Shown: piece by piece, positions 1 through 5,007 of the stretch
Numbering within the stretch: the first letter of the stretch is position 1
Layout: every line of letters begins with the position of its first letter
Assembly (NCBI GenBank): GCA_949127695.1
Contig: CASBQH010000331.1
Coordinates: 1 to 5,007, forward strand
Direction: 5' to 3'
Source of the DNA: Synechococcales cyanobacterium PMM_0073
GTDB lineage: Bacteria; Cyanobacteriota; Cyanobacteriia; Elainellales; Elainellaceae
Length of the DNA: 5,007 nucleotides
Notes under the pieces: model-generated
What the model saw: only the letters and a program-made list of their open reading frames with translations
The model's database searches: none
Told to the model about the DNA's origin: nothing
Translations under genes and position numbers: made by a program

Positions 1-1233
1 CGGCAGCAACGCAAATTCTGCCCCTGAAGCTGGCGAAAAGCTGTTGACTCGCCCGCTGAAGCTCTGGCCAGGAAAGGCATCCAGCTTCACTTCCACGAGC
101 TGACCGGAGCGGATCTGGCCAATCTGAGTTTCCTTAAAGTTAGCCGTCACCCAGATCTCGTTGCCCACCACCGCCATCAGCGCCTGACCCGCCTGCAAAC
201 GCTCGCCCACCTCAACGGTTTTGCGTCCCACATGCCCCGTCGCCGGAGCCTTAATATTGGTGTAGGAGAGCTGGAGCTGCGCTTCGGCCAGACTCGACTG
301 GGCTTGAGCAATTGCCGCATTGGCCGCCGCATACTGCCGCCGACTCACCTCAGTCTGCTGGCTGCCCGCCTGCGCCTGCTGCAATCCTCCCCGGCTCGCC
401 TCTAGCTGCGCCTGCGCTTGAGTCACGCCTTCTTGCGCCTGGGTGAGCTTGGCCTGCGCCTGATTTACCCGCTGCGCCGCCGCGTTTTTCTGAGCCAGCG
501 CCATGTCGTAAGCGGCCTGAGCAGAGTCAAGCTGCTGTTTGGAAACCGCGCCCGAACTGTAAAGCGACTGATAGCGATCGAGGTCAGCCTTGACTTTGAC
601 CAAGTTGGCCTCTGTCTGGGTGAGTTCGGCCTGCGCCACCGGCACGCCCGACTGCGCTTCGCTCACTGCCGCTTGAGCAGTCGAAATACTAGCCAGAGCG
701 CGGTTGAGATTGCCCTGCGCTTCGGTATTCTGGCCTTGAGCCGTCTGCCCCGACAGCGAAATGCCCGCCTGAGCAGTTTCGGCCTGACGCTGCGCCACGG
801 CCAGCGCCGCCTGTGCCTGCTGCACTTTAACCTGGTATTCTGCCGGATCAAGCTGCACCAGAATATCGCCCGGTTCCACCTGCTGGTTATCTTCAACTGG
901 CACAGCCAGCACCGTCCCCGGGAGTCGGCTGCTGATTTGAAACACATGGCCTGCCACCGTAGCGTTATCGGTTTCTTGGTGCGTCGAGGCATATTGCCAC
1001 CAGCGGAAGCCAAAGCTGCCCGCGACAACGGCACCCAGCCCCAGCGCCGCAAATAAGATAGGGCGATTGCGCCGCTTTGACTTTGGCGGTTCGAGAGGCT
1101 GGACTGCGCCGGGTTGCTCAGGTACTTCGACTGGCGGTTTTGTCAGGGCAGTGACGGCATCAGAGCGCGGCGTATTTCTGCCGTTGACTTCTAACGCCTG
1201 GTTTTGCGGATAGCTGTCTTGAGATGCGTCCAT
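1..1233 (-). CDS. HlyD/EmrA-family efflux membrane fusion protein (3' end beyond the window)
   Basis: This is the periplasmic adaptor of a tripartite efflux pump: it links an inner-membrane transporter to a TolC-type outer-membrane channel. The frame is open for 411 codons from ATG 1233-1231 to the left edge, so the C-terminus is missing. Residues 1-58 are a proline-rich cytoplasmic tail ending in a basic stop (KSKRRNR). Residues about 59-78 form one membrane anchor. Next comes the family signature ETDNATVAGHV (87-97) and the first lipoyl half (about 97-131, with PGDILVQLDP). A long Gln/Ala-rich coiled-coil hairpin follows (about 131-324), then the second lipoyl half (YTNIKAPATGHVGRKTVEVG, 324-343) and the start of the beta-barrel (WVTANFKETQIGQI, 361-374). 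The visible protein ends at PASGAEFALLP, where EmrA relatives continue for a few dozen residues. An AGAAGG ribosome site lies 8 nt before the ATG. The MarR gene lies 135 bp upstream on the same strand, so drug or solvent efflux regulated by that repressor is the likely role. The substrate cannot be read from the sequence. Confidence 0.93.
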   Translation of the reverse strand, partial: MDASQDSYPQNQALEVNGRNTPRSDAVTALTKPPVEVPEQPGAVQPLEPPKSKRRNRPILFAALGLGAVVAGSFGFRWWQYASTHQETDNATVAGHVFQISSRLPGTVLAVPVEDNQQVEPGDILVQLDPAEYQVKVQQAQAALAVAQRQAETAQAGISLSGQTAQGQNTEAQGNLNRALASISTAQAAVSEAQSGVPVAQAELTQTEANLVKVKADLDRYQSLYSSGAVSKQQLDSAQAAYDMALAQKNAAAQRVNQAQAKLTQAQEGVTQAQAQLEASRGGLQQAQAGSQQTEVSRRQYAAANAAIAQAQSSLAEAQLQLSYTNIKAPATGHVGRKTVEVGERLQAGQALMAVVGNEIWVTANFKETQIGQIRSGQLVEVKLDAFPGQSFSGRVNSFSPASGAEFALLP

Positions 1234-1241
1234 GGTCTTTA

Positions 1242-1247
1242 CCTTCT
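1242..1247 (-). promoter_or_regulatory. Ribosome binding site of the HlyD-family gene
   Basis: On the minus strand AGAAGG lies 8 nt before ATG 1233. It is the only clear Shine-Dalgarno-like sequence ahead of any gene here and supports that ATG as the start. The frame continues upstream without other convincing start evidence. Confidence 0.45.
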
Positions 1248-1286
1248 GGCTGTTAAACTAAGCTTAGAATTTGATACGAATACTTT

Positions 1287-1304
1287 TATTTAGCGTGCGT
1301 AGCT
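1287..1304. promoter_or_regulatory. Candidate second MarR operator upstream of the HlyD-family gene
   Basis: The plus-strand sequence TATTTAGCGTGCGTAGCT matches the palindrome at 1843-1860 at 12 of 18 positions, 12 of the first 15 (TATTT.G..TGCGTA). It lies 54-71 nt upstream of the HlyD-family start, a usual place for a repressor site. Its own two-fold symmetry is poor, so it may be a degenerate or half site. Nearby, 1273-1282 (GATACGAATA) resembles one arm of the palindrome. Binding by the MarR protein is inferred only from position and similarity. Confidence 0.3.
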
Positions 1305-1368
1305 TTACTGTATAAACTTGCCGCTAAATAACTTCCGACTCTAGGAGGAGATTTTGGATTAGAGCAGA

Positions 1369-1839
1369 TTAAGAAAGGTTGGCTAGCATTCGATCCATCC
1401 AGTCAGAGAGCTGCTTTTGCTCAGCCTCCGAGAAACCTTGCAGCAGCTTTTCTCGGACTTGATGAACATGAGGCGGCAGGCAGTCTTCTAGGGCGCGTCC
1501 AGCATCGGTCAACCAGATCCGCCAGATGCGGCGGTCATGGGTATCTCGCTCGCGCCGCACCAGGCCCCGCTCTTCCATCCGATCTAGCACGCCCGTCAGC
1601 GTCCCGCCCACCTGCCGCAGCCGCTCGCCCAGAGCGCTGGTGGCAATGCCGTCTTGCTCCCAGAGACAGTTGAGCACCAGCCAATGAAACGGCGTCAGGC
1701 CATAGGGATCAAGCTCTTCTTGCAAATGGCGCGTCATCAGCTGCGACAGCAGCTTCAGCCGATAGCCCATGCCATGAGGAACACGAATAGACTGCCAAGT
1801 TGGAATTGGGGCGGAGAGGGTCATAGCGCTAAGCATCAA
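1369..1839 (-). CDS. MarR-family transcriptional regulator
   Basis: This is a dimeric winged-helix repressor of the MarR/EmrR type, normally released from DNA by a ligand or oxidant, and complete at 156 residues from the earliest start. Helices for dimerisation lie at about 23-44 and 115-155. The winged helix-turn-helix spans about 48-112, with LTPFHWLVL at 48-56, a recognition helix around GGTLTGVLDRMEERGLV (78-94) and the family wing motif DRR.....LT (102-111). Cys58 and Cys120 are present; whether they sense redox state is unknown. The start is ambiguous: TTG 1839, ATG 1836 or ATG 1824 (151 residues), with no Shine-Dalgarno sequence before any. The later ATG would leave more room after the palindrome at 1843-1860, which lies only 6 nt before ATG 1836. 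The gene lies between the NFACT gene (66-bp gap) and the HlyD-family gene (135-bp gap), all on the same strand. The order repressor then adaptor is that of emrRAB-type operons, so control of that efflux pump and of itself is the likely role. Confidence 0.92.
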   Translation of the reverse strand: MMLSAMTLSAPIPTWQSIRVPHGMGYRLKLLSQLMTRHLQEELDPYGLTPFHWLVLNCLWEQDGIATSALGERLRQVGGTLTGVLDRMEERGLVRRERDTHDRRIWRIWLTDAGRALEDCLPPHVHQVREKLLQGFSEAEQKQLSDWMDRMLANLS

Positions 1840-1842
1840 AAC

Positions 1843-1860
1843 TATTTCGTATGCGTAATA
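1843..1860. promoter_or_regulatory. Imperfect palindrome upstream of the MarR gene, candidate operator
   Basis: TATTTCGTATGCGTAATA equals its own reverse complement at 14 of 18 positions (TATT.CG.AT.CG.AATA). Both arms are symmetric about the centre at 1851/1852. MarR proteins typically bind such 16-20 bp AT-rich palindromes close to their own promoter. The site ends 6 nt before ATG 1836, and overlaps AT-rich sequence that could be a -10 element. Autorepression is an inference. Confidence 0.5.
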
Positions 1861-1905
1861 TTAATGTACAGCATAATCCCGGTTTTTTGCTCTCCCTCAG
1901 CTTGG

Positions 1906-3654
1906 CTACTCGCTCCGCTGCTCTGCCAAGAGTTCCACATAGCTTTTGCCCCGCTGCGGCTCGCCCCAGATCACGGTCTCCTGCTTATAGATCGCAATTC
2001 CCGGCTTCGCACCCTTCGGCTTATACACAAACTTTGGCGTCGTGTAGATCACCGGAGCCTGGTCGCTCTGACGGGCGCGGCTGTAGTAGGCGGCTAAGTC
2101 AGCGGTGAACTGTAAGTCTACTGCTTCGGCCACCGCACCCGGATTCACCCGCAGCAGCACATGGCTACCCGGAATTTCCTGGGTGTGAAACCAGAGGTCG
2201 TAGTCACCTGCTAGCCGAAAGGTGAGCTGATCGTTTTGGCGATTGTTGCGGCCAATCAGCACCTCAAAGCCATTAGGGCTGGAGTAGCGCAGGTAGGCCG
2301 TTTCGGCGGGGGCGCTGCGGTAGCGCTGGTCGGGATCATCGAGGTAGCCTTGCTGGATTAGCTCCGCCCGGATTTCGGTGAGCGAGGCCAAATCAGCAGG
2401 GCTACGGTAGGCGTCGAGCTGCATGATTGCTACTTCCACCTGCTCTAGATAGTCCAGCTCGCCCTGGACTTCCAGCAGCAGCGGCTCAACGGCAGCGCGG
2501 GAGCGCTTCAGCTTTTGGTGGCGTTTATAAAAAGCCTGGGCGTTTTGTACCGCATTTTTTTCGGGTTCTAGCTTGATCTGCACAGGCGCTGCGGTGTCAA
2601 AATCAGCCAGCGTGATTTCGCTCATTCCGGGCTGCCACTCATGCAGATAGGCCATGAGCAAATCGGCCTGCTCCCGATAGCGGACGGCTTGATCAGACTG
2701 AGCCAGCCGTCCGCGAAAATCGGCGGCTTTGACGTTGAGCTTTTTGAGTAGGTTCGTGAGCCGCTGCGTAATCTGATGGCGCAGCTGCTCAAATTCCTGC
2801 TGGTTGAGCGCGTCGCTGTAGTAGCGATGCAGGATTTTCTGCAAGCCATCAGGCCGAGACTGCCCCCAGCCCAGTACCGTATAGCCCTGCGGCAGCCATC
2901 CCGGCTGGAACTGCTCTTGCTTGAGCGCGCACTGCCAGTCTTGCCAGCGTTCAAACAGATTTTGCCAGTCAGCAGCAGTCATCTGGTCAGTTGGCTGCTC
3001 AGAGTCCAGCCCAGCCGCCCTCGCCATTGAAGCTACCAGCGAGCTGCTCAGCCCCCGATAGTTTTTCAGCAGGCTGCGCTTTAAGGCCATCGGGATCAGC
3101 ACCAGCCGCTCCTGCCAGCGCTCAAACGGCTCTTCCAGCGAAGGCATGGCGTTATTGAGCGCGGGCGGCAGCAGGTAAGGCTGTCCGGTCTGGATCGAGC
3201 GCAGGCTAGACTGCTGGCTGCTGACCTGATGCGCGGCAGTAATCACCAAATTGTCCTGGTTGGCCAAAATCACGTTGCTGTAGTTGCCCATAATCTCGAC
3301 GTAGAGGTGCCAGAGAACTGAGTCGCCCGGTCGCTGGGCAAACTGCAAGTCAAGCACTCGCTCCCAGTCCGCCACGGGCGCAATCGCCACCAGTGCCAGC
3401 CCGCCCAGCTGATGCCGCAGCTGCTGGCTGAAGGTGAAGGTGTCGGGAATCCGGGGCGGCGAGTCGCCCATGCAGAGGCGCGCTGCCTGCGGATGCCAGC
3501 AGAGGCTGAGCCAGCCCCGCTTCTCTAGGGTGCGTAGCCCCAAAGAGAGCAAATGCCGATCATGCTGATAGACCTGCTCTAGCCGAGCGGGCAGCCATTG
3601 GGTTCGCAGGTCGGCGGCGGTGGCTGTGAGGGTGGTAAAGTCAACGGGTTGCAT
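1906..3654 (-). CDS. rqcH: NFACT family protein, RqcH/Rqc2 homologue (ribosome-associated quality control)
   Basis: Bacterial RqcH binds 50S subunits carrying stalled peptidyl-tRNA and recruits Ala-tRNA to add C-terminal alanine tails that mark the chain for proteolysis. Older annotations call the family fibronectin-binding protein. This copy is full length (582 residues; Bacillus RqcH has about 570). NFACT-N spans about 1-280: Asp5 near the start, the EIMGNYSNVIL motif at 120-130 and a helix-hairpin-helix-like segment GLSSSLVASMARAAGLD at 201-217. A coiled-coil follows at about 284-335 and 365-440, broken by the conserved linker VQIKLEP..NAVQNAQAFYKRHQKLKRS (358-386). NFACT-R (DUF814) spans about 452-570, with GFEVLIGRNNRQNDQLTF (462-479), DLWFHTQEIPGSHVLL (486-501) and KPKGAKPG (545-552). 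At the site expected for the Asp-Arg pair that contacts tRNA in RqcH, I read Glu98-Arg99. ATG 3654 opens at the usual N-terminus; no Shine-Dalgarno sequence is visible. The gene is divergent from remA. Family assignment is secure; tailing activity in this organism is inferred. Confidence 0.93.
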   Translation of the reverse strand: MQPVDFTTLTATAADLRTQWLPARLEQVYQHDRHLLSLGLRTLEKRGWLSLCWHPQAARLCMGDSPPRIPDTFTFSQQLRHQLGGLALVAIAPVADWERVLDLQFAQRPGDSVLWHLYVEIMGNYSNVILANQDNLVITAAHQVSSQQSSLRSIQTGQPYLLPPALNNAMPSLEEPFERWQERLVLIPMALKRSLLKNYRGLSSSLVASMARAAGLDSEQPTDQMTAADWQNLFERWQDWQCALKQEQFQPGWLPQGYTVLGWGQSRPDGLQKILHRYYSDALNQQEFEQLRHQITQRLTNLLKKLNVKAADFRGRLAQSDQAVRYREQADLLMAYLHEWQPGMSEITLADFDTAAPVQIKLEPEKNAVQNAQAFYKRHQKLKRSRAAVEPLLLEVQGELDYLEQVEVAIMQLDAYRSPADLASLTEIRAELIQQGYLDDPDQRYRSAPAETAYLRYSSPNGFEVLIGRNNRQNDQLTFRLAGDYDLWFHTQEIPGSHVLLRVNPGAVAEAVDLQFTADLAAYYSRARQSDQAPVIYTTPKFVYKPKGAKPGIAIYKQETVIWGEPQRGKSYVELLAEQRSE

Positions 3655-3682
3655 GATGGGTTAGTGAGGAACGCGGAAATCA

Positions 3683-3711
3683 GCAATTTTGGGGCGGCAG
3701 TCCGCAATTTT
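3683..3711. repeat. Two-copy direct repeat GCAATTTT in the divergent intergenic region
   Basis: GCAATTTT occurs at 3683-3690 and again at 3704-3711, exactly 21 bp apart (two turns of B-DNA), each in the wider pattern C.GCAATTTT.G. It lies between the NFACT gene and remA, about 30-60 bp from the NFACT start and 64-92 bp from the remA start. Same-face spacing suits a protein that binds cooperatively, but two short copies could also be chance. No well-matched promoter was found for either gene in 3655-3774. Confidence 0.35.
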
Positions 3712-3774
3712 TGTCGATACTATTGAAAAATAATCTTCTCACGCAGTCTGTTGGGTTAGGCTACCTCGTTCTTT

Positions 3775-4038
3775 ATGGATATTCGGCTAATTAACATTGG
3801 ATTTGGCAATATTGTCTCCGCCAATCGGGTGATTTCAATTGTCAGCCCGGAGTCAGCGCCAATCAAGCGGATCATCAGCGATGCGCGGGATCGGGGGCAG
3901 CTAATTGATGCGACTTACGGCAGGCGAACTAGGGCTGTAATTATTGCCGACTCTGGGCATGTGGTGCTGTCGGCGATTCAGCCGGAGACGGTAGCCAATC
4001 GGTTTGTCACGAGCAAGGAGGTGCAGACAGATGCTTAG
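3775..4038 (+). CDS. remA: RemA / DUF370 family DNA-binding regulator
   Basis: The 87-residue product is a complete, strongly conserved DUF370 protein. Signature stretches are [20 protein letters not shown] (6-25), [20 protein letters not shown] (27-46), [11 protein letters not shown] (47-57) and [19 protein letters not shown] (59-77). In Bacillus subtilis RemA is an activator of biofilm matrix and osmoprotection genes and assembles into ring-like oligomers with basic surfaces that bind DNA. Here the Arg-rich segments (R32, R38, R40, R50, R51, R53) fit that picture. Its role in cyanobacteria, where the family is nearly universal, is not established by this sequence. ATG 3775 gives the canonical N-terminus MDIRLINIG; there is no clear Shine-Dalgarno sequence. 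It precedes gmk on the same strand with a 111-bp gap, an arrangement also seen in Bacillus, and may be partly cotranscribed with it. The short tail after residue 77 ([10 protein letters not shown]) is the variable part. Confidence 0.95.
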   Translation: MDIRLINIGFGNIVSANRVISIVSPESAPIKRIISDARDRGQLIDATYGRRTRAVIIADSGHVVLSAIQPETVANRFVTSKEVQTDA

Positions 4039-4100
4039 TTCATCCTACCTGCTGTGATCTGGCCTTCTCTATGATTTGGCCATCATCTGGGCTAGGCAAA

Positions 4101-4130
4101 TTGGCGATGTTAGGTAAAATAAAATACAAT
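4101..4130 (+). promoter_or_regulatory. Candidate sigma70-type promoter of gmk
   Basis: TTGGCG (4101-4106, 4 of 6 to the -35 consensus) and TACAAT (4125-4130, 5 of 6 to the -10 consensus) are separated by 18 bp. Transcription would begin near 4137, leaving a short leader of about 13 nt before ATG 4150 or 19 nt before ATG 4156. A second -10-like TAAAAT lies at 4115-4120 without a good -35. The rest of the remA-gmk gap holds no clear hairpin terminator, so readthrough from remA remains possible. Confidence 0.4.
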
Positions 4131-4149
4131 CTGCGATTCTTGGGATGGT

Positions 4150-4734
4150 ATGAGCATGGCAAAAGGCAAACTCATTGTATTAACCGGCCCAAGCGGGGTG
4201 GGAAAAGGAACTTTGCTGCGTCAGCTAATGCGGCGGCATCCTGAGCTGTATCTGTCGATCTCGGTGACGACTCGCCAGCCGCGTCCGGGTGAGCTGCATG
4301 GGCGTGACTATTATTTTGTGACTCGGCCTGAGTTTGAGCGGATGGCGGCGAATCAGCAGCTGCTGGAATGGGCGGAGTTTGCGGGCAACTGCTACGGTAC
4401 GCCGCGTTTGGCGGTTGAGAAGCAGATTCAGCAGGGCAACTGGGTGGTGCTGGAAATTGAGCTGGAAGGCGCAAGGCAAATTTTCCAGGGCTTTTCAGAT
4501 GCGCTGGGGATCTTTATTTTGCCGCCTTCGATGCGGGAGCTAGAGCAGCGGTTGCGGCAGCGGGCTTCGGAGTCAGAAGAGGCGATTTTGCGGCGACTGG
4601 CGCGGGCAAGAACTGAGGTGAATGCCGCAGATGAGTTTGATGTGCAGGTGGTAAATGACAGCCTAGAGCGGGCGCTAGACCAAATTGAGGCGGCGCTATT
4701 TGTGGCTCCTGAGCCGGAGACTGTGGCGGTTTAG
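4150..4734 (+). CDS. gmk: Guanylate kinase
   Basis: Guanylate kinase is an essential cytoplasmic enzyme that phosphorylates GMP to GDP with ATP, in purine nucleotide synthesis and recycling. The 194-residue product has normal family length. The Walker A P-loop GPSGVGKGT is at 13-21. The GMP-binding region is S38, R42, R45 (SVTTRQPRPGE, 38-48) and Y54 in HGRDYYFV (50-57), followed by WAEFAGNCYGTP (74-85) with E76 and Y82. The lid has RLRQRASESEEAILRRLARA (134-153), and the adenine-side VVND motif is at 167-170. The usual LDIDxQG segment reads LEIELEG (101-107), Glu replacing both Asp. I believe this is a common cyanobacterial variant rather than damage, since all other motifs are intact. ATG 4150 and ATG 4156 are both plausible starts; a weak GGGATGG (4142-4148) favours the second slightly by spacing. 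The gene follows remA on the same strand, and its downstream flank has two strong hairpins. Confidence 0.97.
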   Translation: MSMAKGKLIVLTGPSGVGKGTLLRQLMRRHPELYLSISVTTRQPRPGELHGRDYYFVTRPEFERMAANQQLLEWAEFAGNCYGTPRLAVEKQIQQGNWVVLEIELEGARQIFQGFSDALGIFILPPSMRELEQRLRQRASESEEAILRRLARARTEVNAADEFDVQVVNDSLERALDQIEAALFVAPEPETVAV

Positions 4735-4798
4735 TTAGAGATTGGAGTCGCAGAGATTTGGGAGCGGCTATAGATCTGGGCTGAGAACCGAGTCTTTC

Positions 4799-4848
4799 TT
4801 GGGGGCGCTTGCCCCCAAACCCCCGGCAGGGGACGAAACTCGTCCCCT
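4799..4848. repeat. Tandem pair of GC-rich hairpins downstream of gmk
   Basis: The first inverted repeat is TTGGGGGC-GCTT-GCCCCCAA (4799-4818, 8-bp perfect stem, 4-nt loop). Ten bases later comes AGGGGACG-AAACT-CGTCCCCT (4828-4848, 8-bp perfect stem, 5-nt loop). They begin 64 bp after the gmk stop. The first is strong enough to stop or protect the 3' end of the gmk transcript but has no T-run, so it is not a canonical intrinsic terminator. C-rich elements of this style, with paired hairpins, occur dispersed between genes in many cyanobacteria, so a multicopy palindromic or MITE-like element is the alternative. This window contains only one copy. Confidence 0.6.
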
Positions 4849-4977
4849 ACAACCCCTTGGTACTTGGCGATCTGTAGGTGACAAAGTTCCGCTTCGCTCT
4901 GTGGGGTGCTTGATGTGACCCTCCGCTGAGCGAGGCCAGAAACCTGCCCTAATTTTTTAGCTACGCAGACATATAGA

Positions 4978-5007
4978 ATGCAACAAAACAACGCCATACC
5001 CTATCTC
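4978..5007 (+). CDS. Possible start of another gene, cut by the right edge
   Basis: ATG 4978 opens a frame (MQQNNAIPYL) that is still open after ten codons at the window edge. A -10-like TAGAAT (4974-4979) overlaps the ATG itself and no Shine-Dalgarno sequence precedes it, so support is slight. I do not recognise the product. The rest of 4735-4977, apart from the two hairpins, shows nothing I can assign. Confidence 0.2.
   Translation, partial: MQQNNAIPYL

Noticed and set aside
574..581. GCGATCGA, one base off the cyanobacterial HIP1 palindrome GCGATCGC
   Set aside because: It is a single imperfect match inside coding sequence; I found no perfect HIP1 in the window, so it is neither support for nor against the cyanobacterial assignment.
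663..1052. Minus-strand open frame of 129 codons inside the HlyD-family gene
   Set aside because: It is a shifted frame within the recognised coding region; its Arg/Trp-rich composition is typical of such shadows.
418..1056. Plus-strand open frame of 212 codons opposite the HlyD-family gene
   Set aside because: It is antisense to the repetitive Gln/Ala coiled-coil codons of a clearly recognisable gene, and its Arg/Leu-rich translation resembles no family I know.
1258..1267. Perfect 10-bp palindrome CTAAGCTTAG upstream of the HlyD-family gene
   Set aside because: It is short, does not resemble the palindrome near marR, and does not extend beyond 10 bp; chance is likely enough that I do not call it an operator.
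1654..2108. Plus-strand open frames (147 and 85 codons) across the MarR-NFACT junction
   Set aside because: They are antisense to two conserved genes, have no ribosome site and no recognisable motif.
3711..3736. TTGTCG and TAATCT as a remA promoter
   Set aside because: The spacer is only 14 bp, too short for a normal sigma70 promoter, and no better pair was found.
4919..4935. Weak inverted repeat CCTCCGCTGAGCGAGG
   Set aside because: The stem needs a bulged base, has a 3-nt loop and no T-run directly after it; too weak to call a terminator.
4731..4997. Minus-strand open frame of 88 codons downstream of gmk
   Set aside because: Its middle is just translated hairpin repeat and it overlaps the gmk stop; composition and lack of motifs argue against a real gene.

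Overview
The window reads as ordinary chromosomal DNA from a cyanobacterium, probably a filamentous Leptolyngbya-type lineage. The strongest clue is a RemA/DUF370 protein of 87 residues of the cyanobacterial type, next to a guanylate kinase (gmk) and divergent from an NFACT/RqcH-type gene. The genus is an inference; no rRNA or photosystem gene is present to fix it. I see no rRNA, tRNA, CRISPR array, transposase or phage gene.

Layout. Positions 1-1233, minus strand: the first 411 codons of an HlyD/EmrA-type membrane fusion protein, cut off by the left edge. Positions 1369-1839, minus: a MarR-family repressor. Together these look like the front of an emrR-emrA(-emrB)-type drug efflux operon whose inner-membrane pump would lie beyond the left edge. 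An 18-bp imperfect palindrome (1843-1860) lies directly upstream of the MarR gene. A related sequence (1287-1304) lies upstream of the HlyD gene. These are the best regulatory candidates in the window.

Positions 1906-3654, minus: a full-length NFACT-family protein (RqcH/Rqc2 homologue), which in other bacteria adds C-terminal alanine tails to stalled nascent chains on 50S subunits. Positions 3655-3774 form a 120-bp divergent intergenic region with a two-helical-turn direct repeat. Positions 3775-4038, plus: remA. Positions 4150-4734, plus: gmk, with a plausible sigma70-type promoter in the 111-bp gap before it. Positions 4735-5007 hold two adjacent GC-rich hairpins (4799-4848), probably a dispersed cyanobacterial repeat and/or transcript end, and possibly the first ten codons of another gene at the right edge.

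How the genes relate: the left half is an inducible efflux module. The right half is a conserved housekeeping neighbourhood (ribosome rescue, DNA-binding regulator, nucleotide metabolism) that resembles the rqcH...remA-gmk order of Bacillus. I did not find a convincing undescribed system. The items worth a second look are the putative MarR operators, the altered tRNA-contact motif of the NFACT protein and the hairpin repeat.
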